The translations under genes were made by a program, and so were the position numbers. From Pomphorhynchus laevis (lineage: Eukaryota; Acanthocephala; Palaeacanthocephala; Echinorhynchida; Pomphorhynchidae), in contig WNNJ02002327.1 of the NCBI GenBank assembly GCA_012934845.2, positions 179,619-243,618 on the forward strand: DNA of 64,000 bases. The letters run 5' to 3'. The notes beneath the pieces were generated by a model, which saw nothing but the letters and a program-made list of their open reading frames with translations, had not been told where the DNA came from and ran no database searches. How positions within the stretch are numbered: the first letter of the stretch is position 1; the number at the start of each line of letters is the position of its first letter. Shown here piece after piece: positions 21,828-33,029 of this stretch.

Positions 21828-21906
21828 TGCCGTCTGCCAGTCCTCCTCTGCATCTAGTTGTGGGAGGGATCTGGCACTGATGAGTCATTGTGATGACGAA
21901 ACGGCA
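21828..21906 (+). ncRNA. Hammerhead ribozyme 1
   Basis: A complete hammerhead fold can be drawn. Stem III is TGCCGT (21,828-21,833) with ACGGCA (21,901-21,906). The cleavage base is C at 21,834 in a GUC triplet. Stem I is TGCCAG (21,835-21,840) with CTGGCA (21,871-21,876), extended by CC/GG and CTCC/GGAG across internal loops. The core is CTGATGA (21,877-21,883). Stem II is GTCAT/ATGAC with a TGTG loop (21,884-21,897), then GAA (21,898-21,900). All invariant residues (C3, U4, G5, A6, G8, A9, G12, A13, A14, A15.1-U16.1, C17) are present. It would self-cleave the transcript after 21,834. Confidence 0.87.
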
Positions 21907-22131
21907 TTCGTCATTCTTTCGCGTCTGGCATACATGTTTTACAAGAAATTCACGCAGAATGGTCTCACTCTCCTTAAATAAAAAGTAGCCGATATTAAAG
22001 AGACCTGCGCTGGCATTTGCCAGTGCTTTTGCTAATGATCCTTTTTGGTGAAGCTGTAGTGCTGATTTAGTACTCTATGATGTTACTAGAAAATTTTCTA
22101 GTACATCATTCACATTGATTCATTCATTGAT

Positions 22132-22210
22132 TGCCGTCTGCCAGTCCTCCTCTGCATCCAGTAGTGGGAGGGATCTGGCACTGATGAATCATTGTGATGA
22201 CGAAACGGCA
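22132..22210 (+). ncRNA. Hammerhead ribozyme 2 (one stem II mismatch)
   Basis: The same fold as the first copy, 304 bp downstream: TGCCGT (22,132-22,137), C at 22,138, TGCCAG (22,139-22,144) with CTGGCA (22,175-22,180), CTGATGA (22,181-22,187), GAA (22,202-22,204) and ACGGCA (22,205-22,210). Stem II reads ATCAT/ATGAC, so the base pair next to the core is A-C where the first copy has G-C. That should slow cleavage. Every other core position is intact. Confidence 0.8.
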
Positions 22211-22585
22211 TTCGTCATTCTTTCGCGTCTGGCATACATGTTTTACAAGAAATTCACGCGGAATGGTCTCACTCTCCTTATATATATCAGTCATATTCAG
22301 TCATACTATATTTATATTCAGTCATACTATATTTTTTAACGACTGTTTATACGTAATGGCTTGGAAAACTCAATTAAATTTTATTACAAATCGATATTTT
22401 TTCCAACCTTTTTACCAATTTTATATTGTCAAAGAATTTAAACGTTTATTATTGAATTTAAACGTCTTGTGCACACTTGAATACAATTTGTACACACTTG
22501 GAATAATATTTGCTATTTTTTGTTCGGTTCTAATTCATTGATAAATATAGCTTCCTCTAAAGGATCCTGAGGGCAGTTTATCTCA

Positions 22586-22680
22586 TCACCAGAATATATA
22601 TAATAATATTAATAATATTTTTTATTATATAATATAAATATTATATATAATATTATATATAAGTGAATATTAAACTCGTT
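22586..22680. repeat. AT-only low-complexity tract
   Basis: Irregular TATATAATATT runs without a fixed unit. Confidence 0.75.
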
Positions 22681-22862
22681 TCATTCAATTATACTATAAT
22701 TTTCATGCGTAATGGCTTTCTATAATTTTCTTAATTGTCAAAAGAATTATTAATTATCAATTTATCAAACAAATTATTGTTTTTTGAAATTATCAAAATC
22801 TTTTTCAAATCTAGAAAACTTAGGTCTTGTTGATCAACTTTTGCAAACAAATAATTTGATTT

Positions 22863-23139
22863 TTTAGTTTAAAAATGTTTTTTTTAATCATTTTTAGTAC
22901 AGTTTTATCGTATTCAACTCAAATTAAAGAATTTGTGATTTTAAAAAGCCATTGTTTTAAGATATATATCAATAAATTAGAACAGAAGAAAAAAGAAGAA
23001 ATATTATTCCAAGAGTGCACAAATTGTGCACACTGGAATACAATTTGTACACTCCTGGAATAATATTTGTTCTTCTTTCTTCGGTTTAAATTCATTTTTA
23101 TATATATTTTCAGGTAAATGTTGTAACCAGATTATATTT
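22863..23139 (+). repeat. Direct repeat, second copy (first at 21,126-21,396)
   Basis: Nearly identical to the first copy with a handful of substitutions, for example AAAGAAGAA for AAAGAACAA. The sequence continues past the position at which the first copy is interrupted by the foldback, so this copy shows the original site. Confidence 0.85.
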
Positions 23140-23481
23140 GTTTTACCAATTCTATATTGTCAAAAGAATTAAAACGTTTATTATTAAATTTAAACGTCTT
23201 TTAATAATTATTAATAGACGTTTTTATAAATAGAATTATTTATTATTTGATTAAATCTTAATTGTTTTATCAAAATTTAAGAATTTAAATGTTTATTATT
23301 TAACTTAAACGTCTATTATTAAATGTATTAATAATTATTATCAAAATTATTTTTCAAATCTTGAAGTTTTGTGGACAAACATTTGAAATAATTTTAACAT
23401 CTTTCAATTATTAAAAATGTATAACGAACAACTTTTGAAAACGCATAATTAGATTTTCTTAAGGACAAACCACAAACTTAC

Positions 23482-23550
23482 AGCCTGTTCAGTTTTGCAA
23501 AGTTCAAGTCTGATGTATCCAATGACGAAATACGGTTATGCGATAAATCG
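23482..23550 (-). CDS. LRR exon (single repeat)
   Basis: A 69-nt minus-strand exon and one of the clearest. The acceptor is TTTTTACTAG and the donor GTAAGT. It reads DLSHNRISSLDTSDLNFAKL, the textbook L-D-L-S-x-N-x-I-x-x-L start of an extracellular LRR, with Leu and Phe at the repeat's later hydrophobic positions. Entry from 24,421-24,489 gives TTC (Phe), and exit to 20,997-21,065 gives CTT (Leu). Confidence 0.82.
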
Positions 23551-24420
23551 CTAGTAAAAATACAAAAATAAATTAAGTTTGAAAGAAGAAGACATACAGA
23601 GTTTCCAATCGTTGAAGTTTCTTAAAATTAAGGAAATCTGTTGATTGTAATTCATTAAACGACAGGTTTCTGACAAGAAAAATAAAAAAATGATGTAAAT
23701 GGAGCATGTCAAGAGTATGATAGAAGTGATACAGGTGTAGCTGATCTTAAAACACTGGCATTATAATAGAAAACGAATAATATCTTTAATACAATTTATA
23801 TTTGATGCACGTTTTATCAAACTTAACAGAATATAAGTTAATATTTAATTGCATTTCTTAATTACGTTCATGCTGAACAAATTATAATTTAAATCGACAT
23901 TCAAATAACGATTAGATCACTATGAAAACAAGGTGATATCACAAATTGTCAAACACATCGATTCCATTCAATCATTTTTAAAATGATCAGCGGTAATTTA
24001 CACAGAAAAATTTCCAGTCTAAGGCTTTGCCGTCTTACCAGTTGTAAGATCTAATAGTTTAATATTAAAAAATATTAATAAACTTTGATCTAATGGTTTA
24101 ATTATATTTATAATTTGTAAAATTAATGGAAATCAATCTAGCGCATTTATTTCTTGTTTCTAAAGACAAATTAAATAATTATAGCTTCAAATAAGCACGA
24201 CAAATACGATTATGCATAATTCTTAAGAATGATATTTATCCAAACAAACTTTACAGTCAGACAATTAGCTAATTATATAACAAATATATAAACATTATAT
24301 TATAATTATTAAAATTTTACAGTAAAATAGTTTTTTAGACAAATGGCCTAACTAATTTCAGGAAACTTATAAAATGTAACTTATAACAGGTCCAAATTTA
24401 GTCATCAATATTTAACTTAC

Positions 24421-24489
24421 AAGTGTTTTATATATACATATTCTGTATCAGGTAGCATTATTGAGGTAATTCTATTGCTTGACAAGTCT
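24421..24489 (-). CDS. LRR exon (single repeat)
   Basis: A 69-nt minus-strand exon. The acceptor is TATTTAAG and the donor GTAAGT. It reads DLSSNRITSIMLPDTEYVYI. It is separated from the preceding exon at 24,542-24,604 by an intron of only 52 bp, one of three such paired exons in the window. The junction codon is ATA (Ile). Confidence 0.8.
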
Positions 24490-24541
24490 CTTAAATACGA
24501 ACATTAAATAGCAAACATTTACGCAAAATCGGATGACCTAC

Positions 24542-24604
24542 ATATTTTCGATCCTTGAACATGTTTGTAAATCAATTGAAGTTATCGCATTTCTGGAAAC
24601 GTTC
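24542..24604 (-). CDS. LRR exon (single repeat, short form)
   Basis: A 63-nt minus-strand exon. The acceptor is TTTCTTTTAG and the donor GTAGGT. It reads NVSRNAITSIDLQTCSRIEN, keeping Asn at the conserved position and Ile two residues later, with Cys late in the repeat. Entry from the exon at 26,027 gives CTG (Leu). At 21 residues it is the short class of repeat here. Confidence 0.75.
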
Positions 24605-24900
24605 CTAAAAGAAATATTTCACTTGTAATTATTTGTAATAAATAAAACCTTATATCTATTTAGCATCTAGTATTTAAATAAATATTTTTATAATTTACTT
24701 AATCTAATATTTTAATTAATTTGTATACCGACCATAAAATCATAAATTATTTTTAAATAATTCATAAATTAATAAATTATTTTTTAATCTTAATATTGTA
24801 CTAAGCGATGAAATGTCGATTATATCATATTATTAGCAATATATTGAATGCAATACATATCTGTATTGCCAACTTATTGAAGATAACCTACAAATACAAG

Positions 24901-25255
24901 CTATTAATACAAGTTCCTAACAAGAAAACATTGTTGTTTGTGTTCTTTTTATATTATAAACGTCATTTATTATGATTTACACTATAGATATATCTGTAAT
25001 GCTAAATTATTAGAGCTAATCTATAAATACACGCTATTAATACAAGTTCCTAACAAGTTTGCATTGTTGTTTGCGTTCTTTTTATATTATAAACGTCATT
25101 TATTATGATTTATACTATAGATATATCTGTAATGCTAAATTATTAGAGCTAATCTATAAATTCACGCTATTAATACAAGTTCCTAACAAGAAAACATTGT
25201 TGTTTGCTTTCGGTCTTGCATTATAGACGTCAATTGTTATATTTTACACTATAAA
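24901..25255. repeat. 133-bp tandem repeat, about 2.7 units
   Basis: CTATTAATACAAGTTCCTAACAAG recurs at 24,901, 25,034 and 25,167, exactly 133 bp apart. The first two units are nearly identical along their whole length, and the third is diverged and cut short near 25,255. No open frame spans it. AT content is like the surroundings. It may be a young local amplification. Confidence 0.88.
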
Positions 25256-25629
25256 TAGTAGAGCTATTTTCGTCAAACTATTTTTATTTTCATATAATTT
25301 TATATTAGTACATATTATGCAATACATATTAAATGGTTATATTGTCATATTTTTTTATTACATGCACTTTGTGATAGTTAATTACAGAAGCTTTTCTAGA
25401 TCATAATGGATTTAGGATTACAAAAACTATGTAGTTTCTGCAACTACATTTGCTTAATATAGTATGCAACAAACTTTCAAATACGCAAGGTGATAGATTT
25501 TGAGTATAATTTTAAACAAAGTATCACTGAGATTCTAATGATCTCAATGTTCGTGTTGCCATTTTAGAAATTTCATTAATTTGTAATTAATTTGTAATTA
25601 ATTTTCACTAATTAATTTCATTAATTAGA

Positions 25630-25745
25630 CCTGCTCTGCATCCAGTAGTGTGGGGGATCTTGCACTGATGAGTCATTGTGATGACGAAACAGTAGTCGTC
25701 ATTCTTTCGCTTCGGGCTTATATGTATTACAAGACATAAACGCGG
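25630..25745 (+). ncRNA. 5'-truncated hammerhead repeat
   Basis: This matches 21,846-21,965: the loop-side sequence CTCTGCATCCAGTAGTG, then CTGATGAGTCATTGTGATGACGAA with an intact core and stem II. The upstream strand that supplies the cleavage site and half of stems I and III is missing. The stem III strand is changed to ACAGTA. It is a dead copy in cis, and evidence that the repeat is mobile. Confidence 0.75.
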
Positions 25746-26026
25746 AATAATATCATTTGAGTAAATTAATTCAAACGGTTTTTACCAGTGGCTATTGCAC
25801 TGCGTTTTATGCAATTTAGAAGATCTAATGTTGAGATCTAACGTTGAGATCAAAATATCACTGAGATTCTAATGATATCTATGTTGGTTTTGACATTTTA
25901 CACATTTTTGTTAATTCAAACGATTTCTGCTCGTGGCTACAAGATAAATTCATTTAATCGTCATTAGTTATAAAATTAGATTGGGTTTATGTAATTTAAA
26001 TTCAAACTTTACAAAATAATACTTAC
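25746..26026. other. AT-rich spacer
   Basis: Contains two copies of the phrase CTGAGATTCTAATGAT(C/A)TC (near 25,530 and 25,870). Otherwise I see nothing. Confidence 0.35.
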
Positions 26027-26095
26027 AGCGATTTAAGATGCCATCGGTGCTGCAAAAAGCTATTCACGTCAGTGAGTACATTGTTGGACAAATCG
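26027..26095 (-). CDS. LRR exon (single repeat)
   Basis: A 69-nt minus-strand exon. The acceptor is ACAAATTAG and the donor GTAAGT. It reads DLSNNVLTDVNSFLQHRWHL, with L-S-x-N-x-L-x-x-V and Phe-Leu at the repeat centre. Junction codons on both sides are Leu (CTC upstream, CTG downstream). It is isolated by about 4 kb of intron upstream. Confidence 0.8.
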
Positions 26096-29000
26096 CTAAT
26101 TTGTGAAGTTAATCAAAAATATTTAAAGTAAAAAACAAAACCGCAGTAATAAAGCATTATTATTTAATATTACAGGTCACGCAATTTATTACTTAGAAAT
26201 GCACATTTCCAAAGTAAGGATATATCGACTGTAAGTTTGTAACGAGTCTAATAAATCGTTAACGTTTAAGAATAACTATATTGAACTAAGAAACATTTAT
26301 CTTTATTAGCATTTAAAGGATTCTTGTATGATTACGATTCAGATCAGCTAACTGAGTCTTCTCATTTTAAAAGTAAAGATAAATAATTATATAAATAAAA
26401 TCAAACAATTTATTACTAAATGCAATTTTCATAAATTGATTAATAAATAAGAGACGGTATATTCGAATAAGGATTAAAGGTCATCAGGAGAAACTGCTAT
26501 GTTATCAGGTTTCGGCCTCTATTAATCGACCCAGCAGAGAAGCAGGGCTAAATATAAGCTCATGACGTATTTCCTCTGATAAAATTAGATTATCCAGTGT
26601 AACTTATTCTAATGCAAAAAATATTATTCATTATTCATCCATAAAACATTTTCGCCTTTGGCTTAAACAATTTTTTATTCAATTTCAAATCAAAGTTAAG
26701 ATTAAAATTTGATCTTATAGGTAATAGATAGAAATCGTCAAAGAAGGTAGTTGCCCCGGGAGATAGCCAACTAGCTCCCTAGTTATCAAGTATCGAGTAT
26801 CATATTAAGTTATTATTCTAATGCACAAGTATATTGTTTATTATCTATTTATAAAAGTTTCTGTTTAATAGTTTAAATATATTTTTAATAACATTTTTTT
26901 TGATTTGTATATTGTAAATTTAACATTTTAATACAAGTCGAAATTGCATTTTAATTTTAAATTTATTTTTTTGTTGATGTATAATTCTCCATTATATGAA
27001 AGATAAAAACTTGCTTGAAAATAACAGAAAAATAATAATGTCGTATCAATAATACATTGTCAATAAAATACATTGTCAGTAGACCAAATCAGATCTAATA
27101 ACTGAGTCTACGTAATTTATACTATTTCAATTTCAAAATACAAAGCATATTGTTTATTATCCATATATAAAAATTTTCGGTTTAATAGTTTACATTATTT
27201 TTAATGATATTTTGTTAATTTATACTTCTCCATTATATGAAATAGAAAAACAGATCATCAAACTTGCTTAAAGACTAGCAGAACAATAATAATGCCATAT
27301 CAATAATACATAATTTCGGAATTTCTGACAGGTATAATCTTTATAATTTTTATTTTTATATATTTATACAATTTCGGTGTATATTTCCGGGCGAAAAAGT
27401 GTACACACCTTGGGATGCAAACTTCTCCCTTTTTTAAGAATTAATAATTCATCAAACTTGTTTGAAAATAAGAAATAATAGTAAAGTCGTAACCAATAAT
27501 ACATAGTTTCAGTATTTCCGACAGAGGTCATATTACCGGGAAAACAAAGTCCACAGGTCAATAATAACATGTCAGTAGAACAAATCTTTTCAGATAACTG
27601 AGTCTACTAGTTTAAAACTTACTATATATAAGTTTAAAATAAGGATAAATAATTATAAATAATAAATATAAAAGAATTTATACAATTTATATTTATATAA
27701 AAATAAAATTTGAAATTTGAAATAGAAATCAATTTTTATGAATTGACTAGTAAGTAATATACGATCTATCTAAAGAATATAGGTAATTTTATATTAGATT
27801 TTATATATAAATAAAGAGTATATAAGAGTATATACTTATGAGTATATCAGATTTTATACAACTTATATTTATATGACGATAGAATTAATAATTTAAATTT
27901 AAAATAAAAGTCAATTTTAATGAGTAAAAATTATTATGAATAAAAATAAAAGTCAACATCTACGTTTATTGTACTTCTGAGAGAGGTTATTACTGCAGCC
28001 CATTATGCCGGCAATGCAAATGTATGAATAATCACAGGTATGAGTGTAATGAAATTTTTTGACATCAATAATACTATCAACTTCTAAGTTTTTGTACTTC
28101 TGAGAGAGGTTATATAATCGGAAAATATTATATCATTGGCTACCATCAGCTTGTATAGGAGTGATAAGGAAGTCTGCCCCGCATATAATCGAACTCCGAT
28201 TTTTGGAAACATCTACGTTTATATTAATATATATATTTATACTTGTAATTAAAATTTAAAATAAAAATTAATTTTTATGAATTGATTAATAAATAATATA
28301 CGATGTATTTGAATAAGGAATAACGGTCTTCAGAACGAACTGATATACTATTAGTTATATACGCATTTTTATATCACATCTACAAAAAATATATTATGAA
28401 TGCTTAAATCATTGTATTCTTGTATTTTAGTAAAAACCTTTTGTCCCATATAATATCATTTTTTATTCAATAATATTAGTTTTTCGTGTTTACTTCTAAG
28501 AAATCAGATCTATTTCTAAGAAATAGATCTATTAGATCTATTTTAATTAACATCAGTTTAAAAGACAATTTATAAGGATATATAATAATAAATAAAAAAT
28601 TAATATAATAATGATATTGATAAAAATATTACATATTTTTATCATATTTTTAATTCATATCTAAATGAGTCTATGTATTTTATACTATTTGTAAATTAAA
28701 AATAAAAATAAATAATTATAAATAATAAATTATTATAAAAGATATAACATGATTTATATTTATATGACTATAGAATTTATTTGAAATTTAAAATAAAAGT
28801 CAATTTTTATGAATTAAATAATAAATAATATACGACTTTTTCGAAAAAGGATTACAAGTCATCAAGATGAACTTGCATGTTATCAGGTTTAGACCTGATA
28901 ACATGAGATAACATTAAGATTTTTTTGTAATGATGTTATATTAACAGTAAAACAAAGAAATTAATAAATTAATTTATTAATGTAAATAGTAAAATTTATT

Positions 29001-30139
29001 AATAAATAATTGTTTATTAATTTGTCACGAGTCTAATAAATCGTCAACGTTTGATTTTTTTTATCTTTATCAACATTTAACTGATTCTCGTATGATAACA
29101 GAAATTACATAAGTCCAAAGTTGGATTGTTTGGGTCTTACAATTTTTTTTACAATTCATCCAAATTGTGCAATGGTAAAAAACAATTTCAGGATTAACTC
29201 TTACATAGTTGTTGAAAAAATAGTTATTTTTAAATTTTATTATTCAAATTTTTCTTATTAAGTTTCTTGTATATTTCATAACCTTCATGAAAATACAGTT
29301 TCAGATTGATTTTGATTTCAAAATAATGCCAATGTGTGATAGCGTATGTTATCAAGTACATCCGTTCTAGTACTTATATAAATGATACAACGTTGAACGC
29401 TTCCACATAACGTCTCTATGAGTCAAACTTCTAACATTCTGAAATAAACATGAAAATGCATATGAGTTACAATTTAATGTTCAAAATGCTAAAAATAAAA
29501 GTTTTATTTGTTTAACAAGCAAAACAAAAGTTTTGTAAATTATAAATTTTTTTATCAGCCATAATAAGTTGATAAAAACTAAATATTCAAATTATCAAAA
29601 ACTAATGATTAGTTATAATGTGTTGTAATATTATATAATATATAATATAATATATGATATAATATATGATATAATATATGTTGTAATATATAATATGTGA
29701 GTTGTATTAATATGTAAATAATATGTTAGTTGTTAAATAATATATGAAAGCCCCTATTTTCAGGTTAACATTTAAATTCACAAGTTTATATTTCTATTTG
29801 ATATAATTTATTGTGGATTTTGTTTAAAACATATTCACGGATGTCATCTGTTATTTCTGAATTATGTTACATTCATAAAAGCCGATAAAGACCGCTTGGC
29901 CGGAACGTCTTGAATCTCATTTTGTGCAATTTTCCTGTTTTTATTATTTCTGTAACATTTTAAAATTTAGTATGCTGATAAAAAATGACTCACATTTCCT
30001 TCAATTGTGTCGAATCAGAGAGCATCCCGTTTGCAAAAGAATCAATCAGACAATTATGCAGTTTTCTAAATTTAAAATTGCAACACAAATTTGTTTAGTA
30101 TAATACAATAACCATGCAGAAAATGTCGATATTACTTAC
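26096..30139. other. Four-kilobase AT-rich intron
   Basis: Mostly low-complexity AT DNA with repeated local phrases, for example ATAGAATTTATTTGAAATTT blocks near 27.7, 27.9, 28.25 and 28.75 kb, and ATCAGGT palindromes near 28,880. A segment at 28,139-28,210 matches 32,950-33,025 in inverted orientation (AGGAGTGATAAGGAAGT, then TAATCGAA-TCCG). 29,626-29,735 is an AT dinucleotide-rich tract. No LRR exon is found. Confidence 0.45.
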
Positions 30140-30208
30140 AGTGTTTGCAAATGTCTTAGTTCATTATATAAAAATTGTGGAATCGGCATCATTAGGATTG
30201 ATAGAAGA
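30140..30208 (-). CDS. LRR exon (single repeat, diverged start)
   Basis: A 69-nt minus-strand exon. The acceptor is TTTTTATAG and the donor GTAAGT. It reads LLSILMMPIPQFLYNELRHL. The usual Asn is replaced by Leu, but Ile-Pro, Phe-Leu and the L-R-H-L end keep LRR spacing. Junction codons are CTT upstream and CTC downstream, both Leu. Confidence 0.7.
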
Positions 30209-30374
30209 CTATAAAAAATACGCTACATGAATATTTACTTCTATACACAATTGAGTTACAGTGAAATGGTTATAAATATATTGATTGACATAATATCTGC
30301 TATTTAAATAGTAGAAAATTAGTAGAAAATAATATGAGATTATATTAATACTGTTTTAAGGCATACATGAGCCA

Positions 30375-30480
30375 CTAGCATGGAACCGCCTTCCCGTTGA
30401 CATTCGTTCCTCTTCCTCCTTTCACACCTTTAAACTAATCCTTTAAATCCAACTTATTTCCCTCGGCCAAGCCTGATTTG
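30375..30480 (+). mobile_element. LINE ORF2 C-terminal tail fragment
   Basis: AWNRLPVDIRSSSSFHTFKL is the classic W-N-x-L-P-x-x-I-R-x-x-x-S-x-x-x-F-K end of CR1/Jockey/I-type ORF2 proteins. Only the tail remains. Similar but more decayed tails follow at 30.74 and 32.35 kb. Confidence 0.65.
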
Positions 30481-30654
30481 ATCTTTCTTCATTTAAATCC
30501 TTTACACATTTCTTGTCATTGTACATCACTGAATTTGATTTTTTCTCTTTTTATTTATTGGCAGACCTGTAAGTGGCTCCGTTGAAAAGATATAATATTA
30601 TAAAAATACTATTTTACTCTCATTGCATGATTATAATATTTATATTATATATCA

Positions 30655-30860
30655 ATTGCGCATGATGTATTAATAACTATATATGTGTCATTTGCATAAC
30701 ATTTGTTAAGTATATCCCGAATGGGAATATTACAAATGGGAATATTATTCCCATTTGGAATCATATCCCGTTTAAATTTGCTCCTCTTGCTCTTTTCACG
30801 CTTTTAAATGACTCTTTTCAATCAAACTCATCTTCTCCGGGCAACTCTGGCATGATCTTT
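30655..30860 (+). mobile_element. Decayed LINE tail, copy 1 of a local duplicate
   Basis: 30,660-30,800 is nearly identical to 32,258-32,400, including GCATGATGTATTAATAAC, CATTTGCATAACATTTG and a WNHIP-type tail. The element end is followed by AT-rich DNA. A third partial copy of the upstream part is near 31,040. Confidence 0.6.
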
Positions 30861-31675
30861 CTTCATCTCACATATGTAGCTATAGCGTATATATACACCT
30901 TTTTATTTTTATTGGTTTATCAATAAGTGGCTCAATAGTATCATATAGAATATGTAGTAAATGATTTAGGATTATATTAATACTATTTTAATGGCATACA
31001 TGATTATGATGTTTATATGATATATCAATACAAGACAGAATAAAATCTATATATGTGCTATTTGCATAACATTTGTTAATTCCTGCTTTGTATGCAATAT
31101 ACATTTGATTTTTTGTCTACTAATAAATTATAATAGTCGCTATTAAATTCACGGATTAATAATATATTCAACGAGTTTTATATAAACAAATTTAAGATGT
31201 TTAAAAGTTAAGTGAACGAAACCATATCATAATTAAATATGCTATGTGACACTAGCCTACATACAAGATTACTAATTGAATCTACTGTTAAACAATTTAA
31301 TAAAAACAACCGTGAAAATCACTCGTCGAAATTTATATTTTTAAATACAAATTTAAATTCCTTAAAACACTACAAATATATTTGATTTCTACATAAATAG
31401 CTTATAAATGTTAATATATACATACAAACTTTCCAGCAAATCAAATGTTCCTTCGATTTGACGAATAGGATTTTTTACTAATGATCTATGTACATAAAAA
31501 CAAAATGCTTAAATAATTTTTAGAATATTTTATGTTCGCATTCAATAACGTTTTCGTTTATATAATAAGATAATGTCACTTGATAAAGCGTGTGCTTCAA
31601 AACGTTGTGAAAAATTGAAAAAAAAATTATTCTTATAAATCTAGTTCGAATATAAACTTTTGAATTATATATATA

Positions 31676-31746
31676 AGACTGATTAGTAGCGTCCTGCAGT
31701 ATCAAAAATAAGATCAATACCTGTAAGGATAATATCGTGCCACAAT

Positions 31747-31748
<2 letters not shown>
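31676..31748 (+). repeat. Partial copy of the 40.8/41.2-kb repeat
   Basis: From AGACTGATTAGTAGCGTCCTGC onward it matches 40,850-40,922 and 41,246-41,319. It starts exactly at the end of the hairpin, so the hammerhead-motif half is missing. It is followed directly by an AT dinucleotide run. Confidence 0.75.

Positions 31749-31815
<67 letters not shown>
31749..31815. repeat. (TA)n microsatellite
   Basis: About 30 uninterrupted TA units, followed by a short imperfect AT tract. Confidence 0.95.
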
Positions 31816-31821
<6 letters not shown>

Positions 31822-32254
31822 TAATATATTACAATATAATTTGTTCATCGTTATAATTTATAATTTAAACAGCATTTCTATTAAAAGGAATTTAGTGCCT
31901 GATGCATGGTTAAACCGCAATACGCAATGCCATGCACAGAGCTTATGCTAAATTTCCTCTGATGATTCAGATTACAGATTAATGGTATTTCTGTTTTTCG
32001 AGCTTAAGACATGGTTTAAGCGTGTGTTAAGGTGCCTATAGATGATTATTAAAGTAACGATAGTGATGAGCTCCTTTAGAGCGAAACGCGTATACCGTTG
32101 TTGAAGTTTGTCGTCACACATAGGATGACTGGGCATACGTAGCGACTTTGAATATTGCGAGAATAATTCGGTTCTATTTCTTGATTTGATGATGATATAT
32201 AGAATGCTGCCTGGTGTTTATGCCTCTTTATAAGGAAAACATAGTGATATATAA

Positions 32255-32432
32255 ATATGCGCATGATGTATTAATAACTATATATGTGTCATTTGCATAA
32301 CATTTGTTAAGTATATCCCGAATGGGAATATTACAATTGGGAATATTATCCCATTTGGAATCATATCCCGTTGAAATTTGCTCCTCCTTCTCTTTTCACG
32401 CATTTAAATGACTCCTTTCAATAAAGGAGTCA
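32255..32432 (+). mobile_element. Decayed LINE tail, copy 2
   Basis: Duplicate of 30,655-30,830, ending at the hairpin AATGACTCCTTT/AAAGGAGTCATT (32,406-32,434). It abuts the next repeat at 32,435. Confidence 0.6.
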
Positions 32433-32434
32433 TT

Positions 32435-32529
32435 CCTAACCACTTCATCCGACTGACGATGACTGCTGGGTGGTTAGGGGCGTCTCGGAGTGATACATTA
32501 GACTGATAGAGCTGATGATCGAAGTCCAG
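32435..32529 (+). repeat. 95-bp hairpin repeat, copy 1
   Basis: Begins CCTAACCAC and contains GTGGTTAGG 35 bp on, giving a 9-bp perfect stem around a loop with GACTGACGATGACTGCTGG. It ends CTGATGATCGAAGTCCAG. It is repeated at 32,824-32,918 (389-bp spacing). It is non-coding. The CTGACGA and CTGATGA words recall hammerhead cores, but no GAA element is placed correctly. Confidence 0.75.
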
Positions 32530-32823
32530 TTTTTTAGCAGCTTATTTGGATTTAAAATCAATAGTAGCCTGTTTAGGCTCCTGGACCACAGTTTCAAGCG
32601 GTTTTTCGCACTACCAATTTATAAAAACGTATTCCTTTCGAAATCCTGTGAGAAATTCAGTGCCCTCGTAACCAACGGATACGCATTTGTGCATATAAAG
32701 AATAACTAGAAGGTCCACACACTTAACAAGCCAGTAAAAACGCTTTCTGCACCTGTGTTTTGTTTAGCATCGTGAGGAATTGCTTGTGTCGTTATAATTA
32801 TCACAAAAGCAGTCGAAACGCAC

Positions 32824-32918
32824 CCTAACCACTTTATCCGACTGACGATGACCGCTGGGTGGTTAGGGGCGTCTCGGAGTGATACATTAGACTGATGGAG
32901 CTGATGATCGAAGTCCAG
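32824..32918 (+). repeat. 95-bp hairpin repeat, copy 2
   Basis: Differs from copy 1 at two or three positions. It continues into a segment (32,930-33,090) related, inverted, to 28,139-28,210 and to 46,950-46,985. Confidence 0.75.
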
Positions 32919-33029
32919 ACTGTGCGCTAAAAAGCTTCAGTTTCATAATCGTAGATGTTGCCAAAAACCGGAATTCGATTACATGCAGAGCAAACTTCCT
33001 TATCACTCCTAGACGAGCTGATGTTAGCC

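Larger units (their letters stand above)
21791..22290 (+). mobile_element. Tandem ribozyme repeat (retrozyme or Penelope terminal repeat), 304-bp period
   Basis: Two direct copies of one unit. The segment from TTCTAGTACATCATTCACATTG through the hammerhead to GAATGGTCTCACTCTCCTT occurs at 21,791-21,998 and again at 22,095-22,282. The cleavage positions in the two copies are 304 bp apart. Between them is unit-specific sequence with a hairpin, CTGGCA-TT-TGCCAG, near 22,012. It carries no protein gene. The layout, a monomer bounded by two self-cleaving sites, matches animal retrozymes and Penelope terminal repeats. The sequence cannot tell which. Confidence 0.75.

Noticed and set aside
21138-23063. 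Two matching 62-codon open frames (21,138 and 22,875)
   Set aside because: They lie in a duplicated non-coding repeat. The conserved features are palindromes at the DNA level, not codon-level conservation.
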